The notes below the pieces were generated by a model. The model had not been told where the DNA came from, made no database searches, and worked only from the letters and a program-made list of their open reading frames with translations. A program made the position numbers and the translations under genes. Positions 29,310 through 40,471 of a DNA stretch of 64,000 bases are shown in pieces. The stretch is from Actinomycetota bacterium (GTDB lineage Bacteria > Actinomycetota > Actinomycetes > Nanopelagicales > Nanopelagicaceae): assembly GCA_010023045.1 (NCBI GenBank), contig RGJX01000001.1:35318-99317 (forward strand), written 5' to 3'. The number at the start of each line of letters is the position of its first letter. Position 1 is the first letter of the stretch.

Positions 29310-29356
29310 AATTAAGCAGAACGGGGGTTCTGCGGCAAGACCGGGGGAGGTATCAA

Positions 29357-29788
29357 GTGTTTTTAGGCACCCATGAACCTCGTCTCGATGAAAAAGGTCG
29401 ATTGATTCTCCCCGCAAAATTCCGCGATGAATTAGCAAATGGATTGGTAATTACAAAAGGTCAAGAGCGTTGTTTGTATGTATTTCCAAGTAGCGAATTT
29501 GCTCGAATCACAGAACAGCTAAAACAAGCGCCATTAACTGCAAAATCAGCTCGCGACTACATGCGCGTGATGTTTGCCGGTGCGCACGATGAAATTCCAG
29601 ATAAGCAAGGTCGCGTCATGATTCCAAATGGACTTCGTGAATATGCAGCCCTGGAGCGAGATTGCGTAGTAATTGGCGCAAATACCCGAGTTGAAATTTG
29701 GGATAGCAAATCATGGAAGAGCTATCTAAAGGATCGTGAAAAAGGTTTTGCAGAAGTCTCCGAGGAGGTGTTCCCGGGATTGTTCTAA
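29357..29788 (+). CDS. mraZ: Transcriptional regulator MraZ
   Basis: [25 protein letters not shown], second SpoVT/AbrB-like repeat; first gene of dcw cluster. Confidence 0.95.
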   Translation: MFLGTHEPRLDEKGRLILPAKFRDELANGLVITKGQERCLYVFPSSEFARITEQLKQAPLTAKSARDYMRVMFAGAHDEIPDKQGRVMIPNGLREYAALERDCVVIGANTRVEIWDSKSWKSYLKDREKGFAEVSEEVFPGLF

Positions 29789-29796
29789 ATCTTTAG

Positions 29797-29903
29797 GCCT
29801 CTTCTCTGGCCACCGCCGACCTTCAGCGAGCGACGCCCCTTCCCCGGCGCCGCTTGAACCCCAGATCCGTCGGCCGGCGGTGACCAGAGCAGAGGAAGAG
29901 AGG
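29797..29903 (+). ncRNA. Structured mraZ-rsmH spacer RNA (candidate mraW RNA motif)
   Basis: CTCTGGCCACCGCCGACC pairs with GGCCGGCGGTGACCAGAG; internal GC-rich hairpin GCGACGCC...GGCGCCGC; immediately upstream of rsmH (mraW). Confidence 0.6.
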
Positions 29904-29922
29904 TAAGGAATTAAGGGAGAAG

Positions 29923-30879
29923 ATGAAAGAGGGGAAGATGGCACACCAATCTGTGATGTTAGAACGTTGCATCACTCTTCTCACTCCATCAATTGACCGA
30001 AGTGCAAATCCGATAGTCATCGATGCAACGCTAGGACTCGGCGGCCACTCCGAAGCTCTATTAGAGCGATTCCCAAATCTTCGAATCGTTGGATTAGATC
30101 GAGATAGCGAGGCGCTTAGCCTTGCAACTACCCGGTTGGCCAAATTTGGTTCACGATTCACGGTGGTTCATGCTGTTTATGACCAGATGCCAGAAGTCCT
30201 AAGTGAACTAGGGATTGATGGCGTTGATGGAATCCTCTTTGATTTAGGAGTCTCATCGCTACAACTTGATGAGACGGCTCGAGGCTTTTCCTATTCAAAT
30301 ACTGCGCCACTTGATATGCGGATGGATCAGAGCTCTAAGCTCACCGCAAAGGATGTTTTAGAGAACTATTCGAAGGAAGACTTAGTAAGAGTCCTTCGTA
30401 CTTATGGCGAAGAGAGATTTGCGCCTCGAATCGTAGATAACATAATTAAAGCCCGTAATGCCGGAAGCTTGAAGACGACTACCGACCTTGCTGAGATAGT
30501 AAAAGCAAGCATTCCGGCGCCCGCGAGAAGAGTCGGCGGAAACCCCGCGAAACGTACCTTCCAAGCGCTTCGGATTGAGGTCAATCAAGAACTCTCAACG
30601 CTAGAACGGGCAATTCCAAAGGCGCTAGAACTCATAAGAGTTGGTGGGCGTGTAGTAGTGATGTCATTTCAGTCTCTTGAGGACAAGATTGTAAAAGAAA
30701 TTTTTGCTAAGGCGTCTGAGTCAAAGAATCCAAAAGGTCTCCCAGTAGAAATCGATCATTTGAGGGCGAAGTACCAACTTGTTTTCCGCGGAAGTGAGAG
30801 CGCTAGCCCCGAAGAGATAGAGATGAATTCCCGTGCGCAATCCGTCCGGTTACGTGCGATTGAGCGGGTGGCGATCTAA
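29923..30879 (+). CDS. rsmH: 16S rRNA (cytosine(1402)-N(4))-methyltransferase
   Basis: HQSVMLERCITLL, DATLGLGGHSEALLERFP, LFDLGVSSLQLDETARGFSY. Confidence 0.95.
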   Translation: MKEGKMAHQSVMLERCITLLTPSIDRSANPIVIDATLGLGGHSEALLERFPNLRIVGLDRDSEALSLATTRLAKFGSRFTVVHAVYDQMPEVLSELGIDGVDGILFDLGVSSLQLDETARGFSYSNTAPLDMRMDQSSKLTAKDVLENYSKEDLVRVLRTYGEERFAPRIVDNIIKARNAGSLKTTTDLAEIVKASIPAPARRVGGNPAKRTFQALRIEVNQELSTLERAIPKALELIRVGGRVVVMSFQSLEDKIVKEIFAKASESKNPKGLPVEIDHLRAKYQLVFRGSESASPEEIEMNSRAQSVRLRAIERVAI

Positions 30880-31283
30880 TGGCGCTATCCGCTCTCGCAC
30901 CGGCCGTAGCGAAGTCGCGTAAGGCTGTTGTAGATCGCTCAACTCGTGCTGTCCTTCGTTTAGTTCCTGATCTAAAGCCGACTCCCGGAGAGCAAGCGAG
31001 CGATCGCCTCTTCTACGGATTAATCGGATTGATTCTCTCCTTGGGATTACTTGGATTATTAGGAATCAATATTCTGCTTGGAAACGATGCAGTTCGAATT
31101 AGGGAATTGAAGTTGGAGGCGATTGCAATTAACGAAGAGCGCGAAGCCGCCCTCCGTGAGGTTGCTCGAATCTCTACCCCTGAAAATCTTGCGGCGCGGG
31201 CCACAACCTTAGGAATGGTGCCAAGCACCACTCCGCGATTCTTGGATCTAACCGAGACAGTAGAAGTTAAGGCGAAGCCCTAG
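30879..31283 (+). CDS. FtsL-like cell division membrane protein
   Basis: Single TM segment plus short coiled region, between rsmH and ftsI. Confidence 0.7.
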   Translation: MALSALAPAVAKSRKAVVDRSTRAVLRLVPDLKPTPGEQASDRLFYGLIGLILSLGLLGLLGINILLGNDAVRIRELKLEAIAINEEREAALREVARISTPENLAARATTLGMVPSTTPRFLDLTETVEVKAKP

Positions 31284-32896
31284 ATGCCACACGACATGAT
31301 CTCGCTCCGCCGAATCCGGTATTTAGTAGCGATTTCGTTAGTTCTTATCGTTGCCTTCGCAGTTCGCTTAGTTGATGTTCAAGCAGTTAGGGCGGCTGGC
31401 TATGCCAACCGAGCAGATTCCGAACTTGCTAAAAAGTCGATTATCTTGGCACCGAGAGGCGCAATCACCGATATAAATGGCGTTGAGTTTGCTCGCTCCG
31501 TGATTTCTTATCGAATACTTGTAGATCAAGCAATCGTCGACTATCCCAAAAAACTAGCGAGCCTGGCCGCACCGATTCTGGATATGAAGGAATCAGAGCT
31601 ACTTCCGCTTTTGATTGGTGATCGAAGGTATGTAGTTATCAATAAGAGCGTCAAGCCCGCGGTATGGCGAAACTTGGAAGAATCTATTGATAGCTACAAC
31701 GCCGCCATTATGGAGACCGAGAATGGTTTCAGTAAAAGACTCTCTGGTTTTTTTGCCGAGCGAATCTATGCGCGTGAATATCCAGAAGGTGAGCTCGGCG
31801 CCGCAGTCGTTGGATTTGTAAATCAAGAGGGAAGTGGCGCTGCTGGACTTGAGTACAGCATGAATTCAACTTTGGCGGGCGTAAATGGTGAATACACCTA
31901 TTCCAATGCCGGCGGAACCATAATCCCGGGAACTCAGAAGATTACTGCGGAGGAGCGGAAGGGCAACACAATCCACTTAACTATTGATCGCGATATTCAA
32001 TGGGTAGCGCAAGAAGCAATCATGAAAGCAGTCAAGAAAGCACGCGCGCTTTCTGGGACCGTGATTGTGATGGATCCCGCGACTGGAGAGATCATTGCTC
32101 ACGCAACTTATCCATCATTTACCCCTGGCAAGACTCAAGGTGTAGATCCATATCGCTGGAAGAATCCTTCCGTTCAAGAAGTGTATGAACCCGGTTCAAC
32201 CGGAAAGGTTGTGACTTTTGCTGCGGCGATGGAAGAAGGCAAAGTCGAGCCAGAAACAGTTCTCACTGTTCCATATAAATTGAAGCGTTCAATAAAGGTA
32301 TTTAAAGATCACGACCCACACCCGGTTTTACGGTTGACTTTAGCTGGCGCGCTTGCCCAATCAAGCAATACTGCATCAATAAAGGAGTTCGAGTGACGCC
32401 GACACTGATTGCAGGAATCAGCGATGCAGCTGGACGGTACACCCCTGCTGAAAGGCAATCTTCAAATCGTGTAATTAGTAGTGAAACAGCTTCCAAGTTG
32501 CGATTGATGATGGAGAGCGTCGTATCTGCGGCTGGAACTGCGCCAGGTGCCGCCATTTCCGGCTATAGAGTCGCAGGAAAAACTGGAACCGCGCGAAGAA
32601 TTGATGATAGCTGTGGTTGCTACCGCGGTTATACAGCTTCCTTTATTGGATTTGCACCAGCGGATAAACCTAAGTTTGTAGCGAGCGTAACGATTCAAGA
32701 TCCAAAAGGTATTTATTACGGTGGTTATCTAGGTGGTCCAGTATTTAAAGAAGTTATGAGCTTTGTACTAAAGGATCAGCATGTGCCACCGACGCAAAAG
32801 TCGGACGGCCTATATCCGCTTGACGAAAAGGCGCTAAAGAAGAAAATTGCTGCAGAGCAAGCTGCGCAAGAGAATCAAACAAAGCGAAATCACTGA
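31284..32896 (+). pseudogene. ftsI: Penicillin-binding protein 2B/FtsI, interrupted near 32371-32384 by a deletion plus frameshift (or assembly error)
   Basis: ORF 31284..32396 has EPGSTGK (SxxK) and SSN motifs, then ends ...SSNTASIKEFE*; ORF 32393..32896 resumes at GVRVTPTLIAG...VAGKTGTARR. About 70 aa expected between SSN and GVRV are missing. Confidence 0.88.
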
Positions 32897-34401
32897 TGAA
32901 TCGCCCCAAGAGCGCTAGAGAGCGAAGCCTCTCTCAGTTGGCGGACTTCTTGGGAGTTGAGCCCACTTCGCAAGTGGATGTGAAGTTCACTGGCGTATCT
33001 AGTGATTCTCGGAATATAGAGAAGGGCGACTTATTCATTGCACTTCCTGGTGCGCGAAGCCATGGAAGTGCCTTCCTTGCAACCGCATTGGAACGGGGCG
33101 CGAGGGCGATACTTACTGATCAGCACGGCGATGAGGTTGCCTCCCGCATCGCTTCTGCCATCCCCCGATTAGTAGTGTCGAAGCCCCGCTCCATTTGCGG
33201 CCTAGTTGCAAGTTGGTTCTACGGTGAGCCGAGCAAATCGCTCTTTGTTGCCGGCGTGACTGGCACAAATGGAAAGACAACTACTACTTATCTCCTCCAG
33301 CAAATCTGGAGCGCAGCTGGTTACAAATCTGGATTAATTGGAACGATTGGTATTCAAATGGGGGAGCGGAAAATTCCTGCTACTCATACAACGCCAGAGA
33401 GCGATGAAATTCAGCGGCTCTTAGCGCTGATGAAAGAGGATGGCGCTCGTGGCGTTGCAATGGAAGTTAGTAGCCATGCGCTTAGCCAGGAACGCGTGAA
33501 GTCAATTAATTTCCAAGCGGTGGGATTCACCAATCTAACTCAAGATCACCTTGATTACCACGGCTCGATGGAGAGCTACTTTCAAGCGAAACGCTCTCTT
33601 TTCACTCATGACTACGCCGAACTCGCTGTGATCTCTATCGATGGTGAATACGGAAAACAACTCTGGAATGAGGTCTCAATTCCAAAGCAATCTATCTCAG
33701 TAAAAGGAAAGGCAGACTGGTACTTAGAGCGGCGAGAGAGGACCGCAGATGGATTTGAGCTCTTGGTGAGGGGTCCTGAAGGAATCTCGATTGAGAATAA
33801 ATTTAACTTGATCGGAGAGCACAACCTTGAGAATCTTCTTGTGGCAATAGCTCTTGCCTATAAGAGTGGAATTGACCCACTTGTGATTGCAACTTCACTG
33901 CCGATGTTAACGGGCGCGCCTGGAAGATTGGAGAGTGTTGTCACCCCAACTACAACAACTCGCGGGATTAAAGTCTTAGTTGATTATGCCCATACTCCGG
34001 ATGCGGTTGAGCGGGTGCTTACCGCTGTGAGAGCTCAAGGTGTTCAAAGGATTATTGCAGTGCTTGGTTGTGGCGGCGAGCGCGACAAAGCCAAGCGACC
34101 CATGATGGGAAGCGCCTTGAATAATGGTGCGGATTTACCGATTTTTACCAGCGACAACCCCAGAGGTGAGAATCCTCGAGAGATCATCGATGAGATGTTA
34201 AGTGGCGTAGTTTTGAAGGAAGGCGCAGAAGTAATAATTGATCGAAGAAGTGCGATTAAGCGAGCGATTCAACTCTCCCAAAAAGGAGATGCAGTCATCG
34301 TTCTTGGCAAAGGTCACGAGACTGGACAAGAAATTAATGGTGTCAAAAGCCCCTTTAACGATGTTGAAGAGTTAGAGGCCGCTCTTTCGGAGCGCACATG
34401 A
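32896..34401 (+). CDS. murE: UDP-MurNAc-L-Ala-D-Glu:meso-DAP ligase
   Basis: [50 protein letters not shown]. Confidence 0.95.
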   Translation: MNRPKSARERSLSQLADFLGVEPTSQVDVKFTGVSSDSRNIEKGDLFIALPGARSHGSAFLATALERGARAILTDQHGDEVASRIASAIPRLVVSKPRSICGLVASWFYGEPSKSLFVAGVTGTNGKTTTTYLLQQIWSAAGYKSGLIGTIGIQMGERKIPATHTTPESDEIQRLLALMKEDGARGVAMEVSSHALSQERVKSINFQAVGFTNLTQDHLDYHGSMESYFQAKRSLFTHDYAELAVISIDGEYGKQLWNEVSIPKQSISVKGKADWYLERRERTADGFELLVRGPEGISIENKFNLIGEHNLENLLVAIALAYKSGIDPLVIATSLPMLTGAPGRLESVVTPTTTTRGIKVLVDYAHTPDAVERVLTAVRAQGVQRIIAVLGCGGERDKAKRPMMGSALNNGADLPIFTSDNPRGENPREIIDEMLSGVVLKEGAEVIIDRRSAIKRAIQLSQKGDAVIVLGKGHETGQEINGVKSPFNDVEELEAALSERT

Positions 34402-35777
34402 TGAAAATGAAAGCTGCTGAGATTGCAGAAATAATCGGTGGTAGCTACATAGGAGAAGAGCTGGAAATCCAAGGCGAATTCCACTTTGACTCCCGCCAAG
34501 TAAAACCGGGCTCTGTTTTCATCGCCCTCAAAGGTCAATCTCAAGATGGACATGACTTTGTCCCATCGGCTTTGGCGAACGGCGCAGCTCTTTCGATAGT
34601 TAGTCGCAGCGTTCCGGGGAATCACATTATCGTTCCTGAAGTTTTAGATGGAATAGCAAAATTGGCTACTGAGTTACGGAACCGGCTTTCAAACCTAAAA
34701 GTAGTTGCTATTACGGGCTCACAAGGCAAGACCACAACAAAAGATATTCTAAATTCAATTCTTACTGCGCAAGGTAACTGTGTAGCTCCCATAAGTTCTT
34801 ATAACAATGATATTGGAGTTCCAATCACACTTTTAAAATGTAACGAGAGCACCAAATTTTGCATTCTCGAGATGGGCGCACGTCATTTGGGCGATATAGC
34901 TCGATTAACTGAATTAGCCGCCCCTGATGTTGGTGTAGTTCTTAAAGTTGGTAACGCACATCTAGGTGAGTTTGGGTCCAGAGAGAAGATTGCAGAAACG
35001 AAAGGGGAGTTGATTCGAGGTCTCAAGCCCGGCGCCACCGCCGTACTCGGTACTTACGACGAGTTCACTCCGAAAATGAACTCAAATTCAGCGGTAAAGA
35101 CGATCACTTTTGGCGAGACTGCTAATTGCGCTGTTCGTGCTGGCGATCTAGAACTGCATGGCGGCTTTCCAGCCTTTGATTTAGTGACTCCGGAGGGGCG
35201 AGAGCATGTAGAACTTCAATTATTGGGCGTCCACCAAGTTCCAAATGCACTTGCCGCAGCCGCTGCAGCTCATGCCTTGGGGATTTCTACCGCCGATATT
35301 GCCGCCGCACTCTCCACTCACCAAAATATGAGTCGCTGGCGTATGGAGTTAACTGATCTAGATGGATTAACCCTCATAAACGATTCATACAATGCAAACC
35401 CAGAAAGCATGTCGGCGGCTCTTCGCACTCTTGCCCTTCTAACCCAAGAGCGAGGCGGTAATTCTTGGGCCTTTATTGCAAAGATGCACGAACTTGGTGG
35501 CGAATCGGAGGCGTTACATCGCAAGATTGGTCAGCTCGCTGGTGAACTCGGAATTGATCATCTTGTGGTAATTGGGGAGCGGAGCTACATCTCCGATGAC
35601 ATTTCCACAGATACAGCGATTCACTTTTATCCTGATCAGAACTCAGCCGCCGAGCTGCTTAACCGTTTGGATTCTGGAGATGTAGTTTTAGTCAAGGCCT
35701 CAAGAGCGGAGCATCTAGAAGTAATCGCAGAAATAATTTCGAAAAGCTGGAGCGAGAGAAATGGAGCGGGAACTTGA
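34398..35777 (+). CDS. murF: UDP-MurNAc-tripeptide:D-Ala-D-Ala ligase
   Basis: [42 protein letters not shown]. Confidence 0.95.
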   Translation: MMKMKAAEIAEIIGGSYIGEELEIQGEFHFDSRQVKPGSVFIALKGQSQDGHDFVPSALANGAALSIVSRSVPGNHIIVPEVLDGIAKLATELRNRLSNLKVVAITGSQGKTTTKDILNSILTAQGNCVAPISSYNNDIGVPITLLKCNESTKFCILEMGARHLGDIARLTELAAPDVGVVLKVGNAHLGEFGSREKIAETKGELIRGLKPGATAVLGTYDEFTPKMNSNSAVKTITFGETANCAVRAGDLELHGGFPAFDLVTPEGREHVELQLLGVHQVPNALAAAAAAHALGISTADIAAALSTHQNMSRWRMELTDLDGLTLINDSYNANPESMSAALRTLALLTQERGGNSWAFIAKMHELGGESEALHRKIGQLAGELGIDHLVVIGERSYISDDISTDTAIHFYPDQNSAAELLNRLDSGDVVLVKASRAEHLEVIAEIISKSWSERNGAGT

Positions 35778-36829
35778 GAGGTATTTTGATTGCGGGCGCG
35801 CTAGCGTTCTTATTGAGTTTCTTCTTGACCCCGTTATTCATTAAGTTTCTAGCTCGACGTGGCTATGGCCAACAAATTCGCGATGATGGCCCCAAGACCC
35901 ATCATGTAAAGCGAGGGACGCCAACTATGGGTGGCGCAATTCTGATTTTTGCTGCGTTGTCCGCTTATTCCATCTCTCACTTAGCAACTGGAGTGCCGGT
36001 TACAACTTCCGCACTTCTAGTGATTGGATTGATTGTAGGACTCGCTGCCGTTGGATTTTTGGATGACTGGCTAAAGGTCGTTAAACAACGCTCACTTGGG
36101 CTGCGGGCGCGTGAAAAACTCTTCGGGCAAGCCCTCGTTGCGGGATTATTCGGTTATTTTGCTACCAAATTCCCAGATGAAGTCGGAAATACGCCTTTGT
36201 CTCTCTATCTTTCAACGGTACGAGATACCACGATCAAACTAGGACTCGTCCTGGTGATTCTCTGGGCAATCCTTTTAGTGCTCGGAACAAGCAATGGCGT
36301 GAATCTAACGGATGGCTTAGATGGTTTAGCGACCGGCGCAGCAATAATGTCTTTCCTGGCTTTCGTACTTATTGGAGTTTGGAAGTTTGGTCAGCGTTGC
36401 GAAATCGCTGTCAATAATTGCTACAACGCGCGCGATCCACTTGATATGGCGGTCCTAGCTGCCGCTCTAGCTGGAGCTTGTGCAGGATTCTTATGGTGGA
36501 ACGCTTCACCCGCACGAATCTTCATGGGAGATACCGGATCACTTGCACTTGGTGGCGCACTTGCCGGGTTGGCAATGACGCTTCGCACCGAACTCTTGTT
36601 AATTCCCATCGGCGGGCTTTTCGTGATCATCACTCTTTCGGTAATCATTCAAACTACCTACTTCAAAATCTCGGGAGGGAAACGAGTCTTCAAGATGGCG
36701 CCACTTCAGCACCACTTTGAGTTACTCGGGTGGGGAGAAGTGACGATAGTTATTCGCTTCTGGATTATTGCGGGACTTTGCGTTGCTGCCGGCCTTGGAC
36801 TCTTCTATGCCCAGTGGGTAGTTGCTTAA
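35774..36829 (+). CDS. mraY: Phospho-MurNAc-pentapeptide translocase
   Basis: [40 protein letters not shown]. Confidence 0.96.
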   Translation: MRGILIAGALAFLLSFFLTPLFIKFLARRGYGQQIRDDGPKTHHVKRGTPTMGGAILIFAALSAYSISHLATGVPVTTSALLVIGLIVGLAAVGFLDDWLKVVKQRSLGLRAREKLFGQALVAGLFGYFATKFPDEVGNTPLSLYLSTVRDTTIKLGLVLVILWAILLVLGTSNGVNLTDGLDGLATGAAIMSFLAFVLIGVWKFGQRCEIAVNNCYNARDPLDMAVLAAALAGACAGFLWWNASPARIFMGDTGSLALGGALAGLAMTLRTELLLIPIGGLFVIITLSVIIQTTYFKISGGKRVFKMAPLQHHFELLGWGEVTIVIRFWIIAGLCVAAGLGLFYAQWVVA

Positions 36830-38192
36830 CGTGAGCTTCATCGATTCAATCCGCGGGAAAAAGATATTGGTATTTGGAGCGGGCGTAACCGGCGCTTCTG
36901 TAAAGCGATTCTTGGACGCTCGTGGCGCTTCTACATTTCTCATAGATGAGAGTGAGAATGTAGAGGGAACAACCAATTTTGAAAGAGTTAGATTAGAAGA
37001 GATTCATCTAGGAGTCGTCTCGCCCGGTTGGAAACTAGATCATCCATTTATCTCACGGAGTAAAGCTGTTGGAGTTGAGCTAATTTCAGAGATTGACCTC
37101 GCGTGGCGCGTAAAGAGCGAGTTGAACCCAACCCAAGTTTGGCTCGGGCTAACTGGAACGAATGGTAAGACCACCACAGTCCAAATGGCCGAAGCGATGC
37201 TATTGGAGAGCAGTATTAGGGCACGAGCCTGCGGAAATGTTGGCGAACCGGTAATTGATATGGCCGCCGAGAAAGAATTGGATGTTTTAGTACTCGAGCT
37301 ATCCTCATTTCAACTTAGTTGGAGTAAAGAAGTGCGCTTTAAAGCAAGTGGAATCTTAAATATCGCTGATGACCACATCGACTGGCATGGCAGCTTTGAT
37401 AATTATGCAAATGCGAAGCTATCTATAGCTAACCTAAGTGAAATTCTGATTGCAAACCTCGATGATGAAATTCTCTCATCAAAAATTGGCAATTCCCAAG
37501 CTCGACTGGTGACATATACCCTGGAGACACCTAAGCCGCATCAAATCGGGCTAGTTGAAAATCTAATCGTTGATCGAGCGTTTGTTTCGGGAGATGCAGA
37601 AGTACTTTTCGAGCTAACCGAGATAAAACCTGCAGTTCCACATAATGTCTCAAATGCGATGGCTGCTGCCGCTTTAGCAAGATCGGTCGGTGCAGATTCT
37701 GCCTCGATTGCAAGAGCGATCGCCAAATTCAAGTTAGATCATCATCGCTTGGAAGTCGTCCTAGAAAAGGATGGAATTACCTGGATTGATGATTCAAAAG
37801 CAACAAATCCGCACGCTGCATTGGCTGCTTTAAAGTCCCAAATAAAGTCGGTGTGGATTGCAGGAGGCCTTGCGAAAGGAGCCTCTATGGATCAATTGAT
37901 AAAGGCTGCAGCCAATCGAATAAAGTTTGCAATTTTGATTGGAACTGACGCGCAATTAATTGCAGATGCGCTCCGAAGCCACGCCCCTCTGGTTGAATAC
38001 CAAGTCATTGATAAAGGCTTGAAAGGTAGCGAGTTGATGCAAGCGGTTGTAAAAGTCGCCCTCACGAAAGTTCAGTCTGGGGAGACTGTTCTCTTAGCCC
38101 CAGCTTGTGCATCTATGGATCAATTTAAAAACTATGGTGAACGGGGCGATCTCTTTGCCTCAGCAGTTAAGGAGCTCGCAGGTGGCAACTAA
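36822..38192 (+). CDS. murD: UDP-MurNAc-L-Ala:D-Glu ligase
   Basis: [31 protein letters not shown]. Confidence 0.95.
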   Translation: MLNVSFIDSIRGKKILVFGAGVTGASVKRFLDARGASTFLIDESENVEGTTNFERVRLEEIHLGVVSPGWKLDHPFISRSKAVGVELISEIDLAWRVKSELNPTQVWLGLTGTNGKTTTVQMAEAMLLESSIRARACGNVGEPVIDMAAEKELDVLVLELSSFQLSWSKEVRFKASGILNIADDHIDWHGSFDNYANAKLSIANLSEILIANLDDEILSSKIGNSQARLVTYTLETPKPHQIGLVENLIVDRAFVSGDAEVLFELTEIKPAVPHNVSNAMAAAALARSVGADSASIARAIAKFKLDHHRLEVVLEKDGITWIDDSKATNPHAALAALKSQIKSVWIAGGLAKGASMDQLIKAAANRIKFAILIGTDAQLIADALRSHAPLVEYQVIDKGLKGSELMQAVVKVALTKVQSGETVLLAPACASMDQFKNYGERGDLFASAVKELAGGN

Positions 38193-39360
38193 GACTCATC
38201 TATTCTCAAAACCCTCATCAGCTTATTTTCTTATTCTTGGCTCAGTATCCATTCTCTCTGCGCTTGGAATTGTGATGGTTCTGAGCGCTTCCTCAGTAAA
38301 AGCGCTAAATGAATCTGGCAATTCTTTCGCCATAGTCTTTCGCCAAGCGCTTTTCTTAGCTCTTTCGATTTTAGTTACCTGGCTTGCTATGAACTTGAAA
38401 GAGAGCCTCTGGAAACCACAAGCTCGGCTGGCCTTGATTTTTGCCGCTGTATTTCTTACTTTGCCGCAAATACCGGGCCTTGGAAAGACGGTTGGTGGTA
38501 ACACTAATTGGATTGAAATTGGAAGTCTTTCGATACAGCCGAGTGAGTTTGCCAAATTTGGCTTGATTCTCTGGTGTGCGCTCCGTCTAAGAATTCATGA
38601 TCAAAAAATGCTTGAAAGTGGAGTTAGTAATCCTTTACCGCTAGTTGCGCCGGGAATCGCATTAATTCTTGGTCTGGTAATGCTTGGAGATGATTTAGGT
38701 ACAGCAGCCGTTATTGCAGGAATTGTCGCCGGCATGCTCTTCATTGCCGGAATGAAGGCGCGCTTCTTTGCAACCCTCTTCGCTCTCGGAATAGTTGCCT
38801 TCGCTGCATTTGTCGTAACTAGTCCAAATAGATTGAGTCGGTTCTCAGCTTTTTGGGATCCATTCTCGGAGGAAAACTACAAGAGCGCCGGTTGGCAGCA
38901 AGCCCATAGCATCATGGGTCTTGCCTCAGGCGGACCACTCGGAACTGGGTTGGGCTCGAGTAAACAGAAGTGGGGAAATCTTCCCGAAGCTCATACCGAC
39001 TTTATTTTTGCAGTGATTGGTGAGGAGCTGGGACTTCTTGGAACGCTAACAGTCTTAGTCCTATACGCAATTTTAATTTTAGGGATCTTTCGCGTAGCCC
39101 TCCGCGCTCGAAACAACTTTGATCGTTATGTAACTTCAGGAATTGGTTGCTGGATTGCAGTTCAGGTAATTATGAATATTGGAACGGTAATTAGCGTGAT
39201 GCCAGTCGTTGGAGTAACGCTTCCCTTCATTTCCTACGGAGGCTCATCGCTGTTGGCAACATTTGTTGCTATTGGATATGTACTCGGCGTTTTACGTCGC
39301 GACCCGGAGATTGCCGAAGACCTGCGGGCTCGGCGAGCAGCTAAGAGCGCGAGAGGATAG
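38182..39360 (+). CDS. ftsW: Peptidoglycan polymerase FtsW (SEDS)
   Basis: SEDS-type membrane protein; GTG start at 38182 chosen; VTLPFISYGGSSL. Confidence 0.93.
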   Translation: MATKTHLFSKPSSAYFLILGSVSILSALGIVMVLSASSVKALNESGNSFAIVFRQALFLALSILVTWLAMNLKESLWKPQARLALIFAAVFLTLPQIPGLGKTVGGNTNWIEIGSLSIQPSEFAKFGLILWCALRLRIHDQKMLESGVSNPLPLVAPGIALILGLVMLGDDLGTAAVIAGIVAGMLFIAGMKARFFATLFALGIVAFAAFVVTSPNRLSRFSAFWDPFSEENYKSAGWQQAHSIMGLASGGPLGTGLGSSKQKWGNLPEAHTDFIFAVIGEELGLLGTLTVLVLYAILILGIFRVALRARNNFDRYVTSGIGCWIAVQVIMNIGTVISVMPVVGVTLPFISYGGSSLLATFVAIGYVLGVLRRDPEIAEDLRARRAAKSARG

Positions 39361-39364
39361 CCCC

Positions 39365-40471
39365 ATGGCTAAACGGATCGTCCTCGCCGGGGGAGGAACT
39401 GCGGGGCATATCGAGCCGGCGCTAGCAGTCGCCGATGCGATTGGTCGAATCGATCCAGATATAAAGTGCGAATTTATTGGCACTGCGAACGGTTTAGAGA
39501 GTCTCTTGGTTCCGCAGCGCGGTTACCGACTAAGAGCGATTCCTAAAGCTGTAATGCCGAGAACGCTTGCAATTAGCGTCCTCAAATTTCCAGTTGCAAT
39601 CTTTAGAGGTATCGCCAGATCGCGGAAAATTTTAAAGGGAGCTGATGCGCTCATTGGTTTTGGTGGATATGTGAGCGCTTCGGCCTATCTTGGCGCCAAA
39701 CTTGCTGGAGTTCCCATTGCAATCCATGAAGCTAATGCAAAGCCAGGATGGGCAAACCGATTAGGTAGACACCTAGCCCGATTAGTAGCGGTTAATTTTG
39801 AAGAGGTAAGAAGTAGTTGGGCCGGATCGGTACTGACTGGAATGCCAATTCGAAGTGCGCTCTCGGAGTTGGCTAAGTTATCGAACCAAGAGCGAGCGAA
39901 GTTTCGCGAGTTACATGCCAAGAGCCTTGGTTTAGATTCCAATAGACCAATTGTTGCGATCTTTGGCGGATCTCAGGGATCGCTACAAATGAATCAGGCG
40001 GTATCTTCTTATCTCGCAAGTCGTCTGGAAAAAGGCGATTCAAAGCTGCAAATTATTCACGCAGTGGGCCTAAATAATCCGCTACCTGAAGCAAGAAGTG
40101 ATTATCTTCCAATGGCTTACTTTCATGACATGGCGGCCATCTATGGAGTAGCAGATCTCTTGATTACTCGTAGTGGCGCTGTAACCTGCTCTGAACTAAT
40201 GACCGTTGGAAGATTTGCAATTCTCGTTCCGCTATCACATGGAAATGGCGAACAGGTTGATAATGCCATGGCGCTAGTGGAGCAAGGACGAGCTCTTATG
40301 GTCAATAATGAAGAATTTACTGGAAGCTGGCTTCAAGAGAACTTAGCGAAGGTTGCGGCAACTGCCGCGCACGCCTTAGAACCCGCAACTCTCCATCTTC
40401 AAGCAGCCGATCGAATTGCATCCCTGGTTCTAGAGAATCTCTTGGGTTATCGAACGGGGCAAAAAGAGTGA
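39365..40471 (+). CDS. murG: UDP-GlcNAc:lipid I N-acetylglucosaminyltransferase
   Basis: AGGGTAGHIEPALA, IHEANAKPGWANR, GGSQGSLQMN, TRSGAVTCSELM; ATG at 39365. Confidence 0.95.
   Translation: MAKRIVLAGGGTAGHIEPALAVADAIGRIDPDIKCEFIGTANGLESLLVPQRGYRLRAIPKAVMPRTLAISVLKFPVAIFRGIARSRKILKGADALIGFGGYVSASAYLGAKLAGVPIAIHEANAKPGWANRLGRHLARLVAVNFEEVRSSWAGSVLTGMPIRSALSELAKLSNQERAKFRELHAKSLGLDSNRPIVAIFGGSQGSLQMNQAVSSYLASRLEKGDSKLQIIHAVGLNNPLPEARSDYLPMAYFHDMAAIYGVADLLITRSGAVTCSELMTVGRFAILVPLSHGNGEQVDNAMALVEQGRALMVNNEEFTGSWLQENLAKVAATAAHALEPATLHLQAADRIASLVLENLLGYRTGQKE

Noticed and set aside
29823-30161. 112-aa minus-strand ORF over the mraZ-rsmH spacer
   Set aside because: Overlaps the structured spacer and the well-supported rsmH start; composition looks like antisense noise.
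31740-31760. Homopolymer CTGGTTTTTTTGCC in ftsI as a frameshift site
   Set aside because: The reading frame is continuous through it (SGFFAERIYAREYP); the break in ftsI lies about 600 bp downstream.
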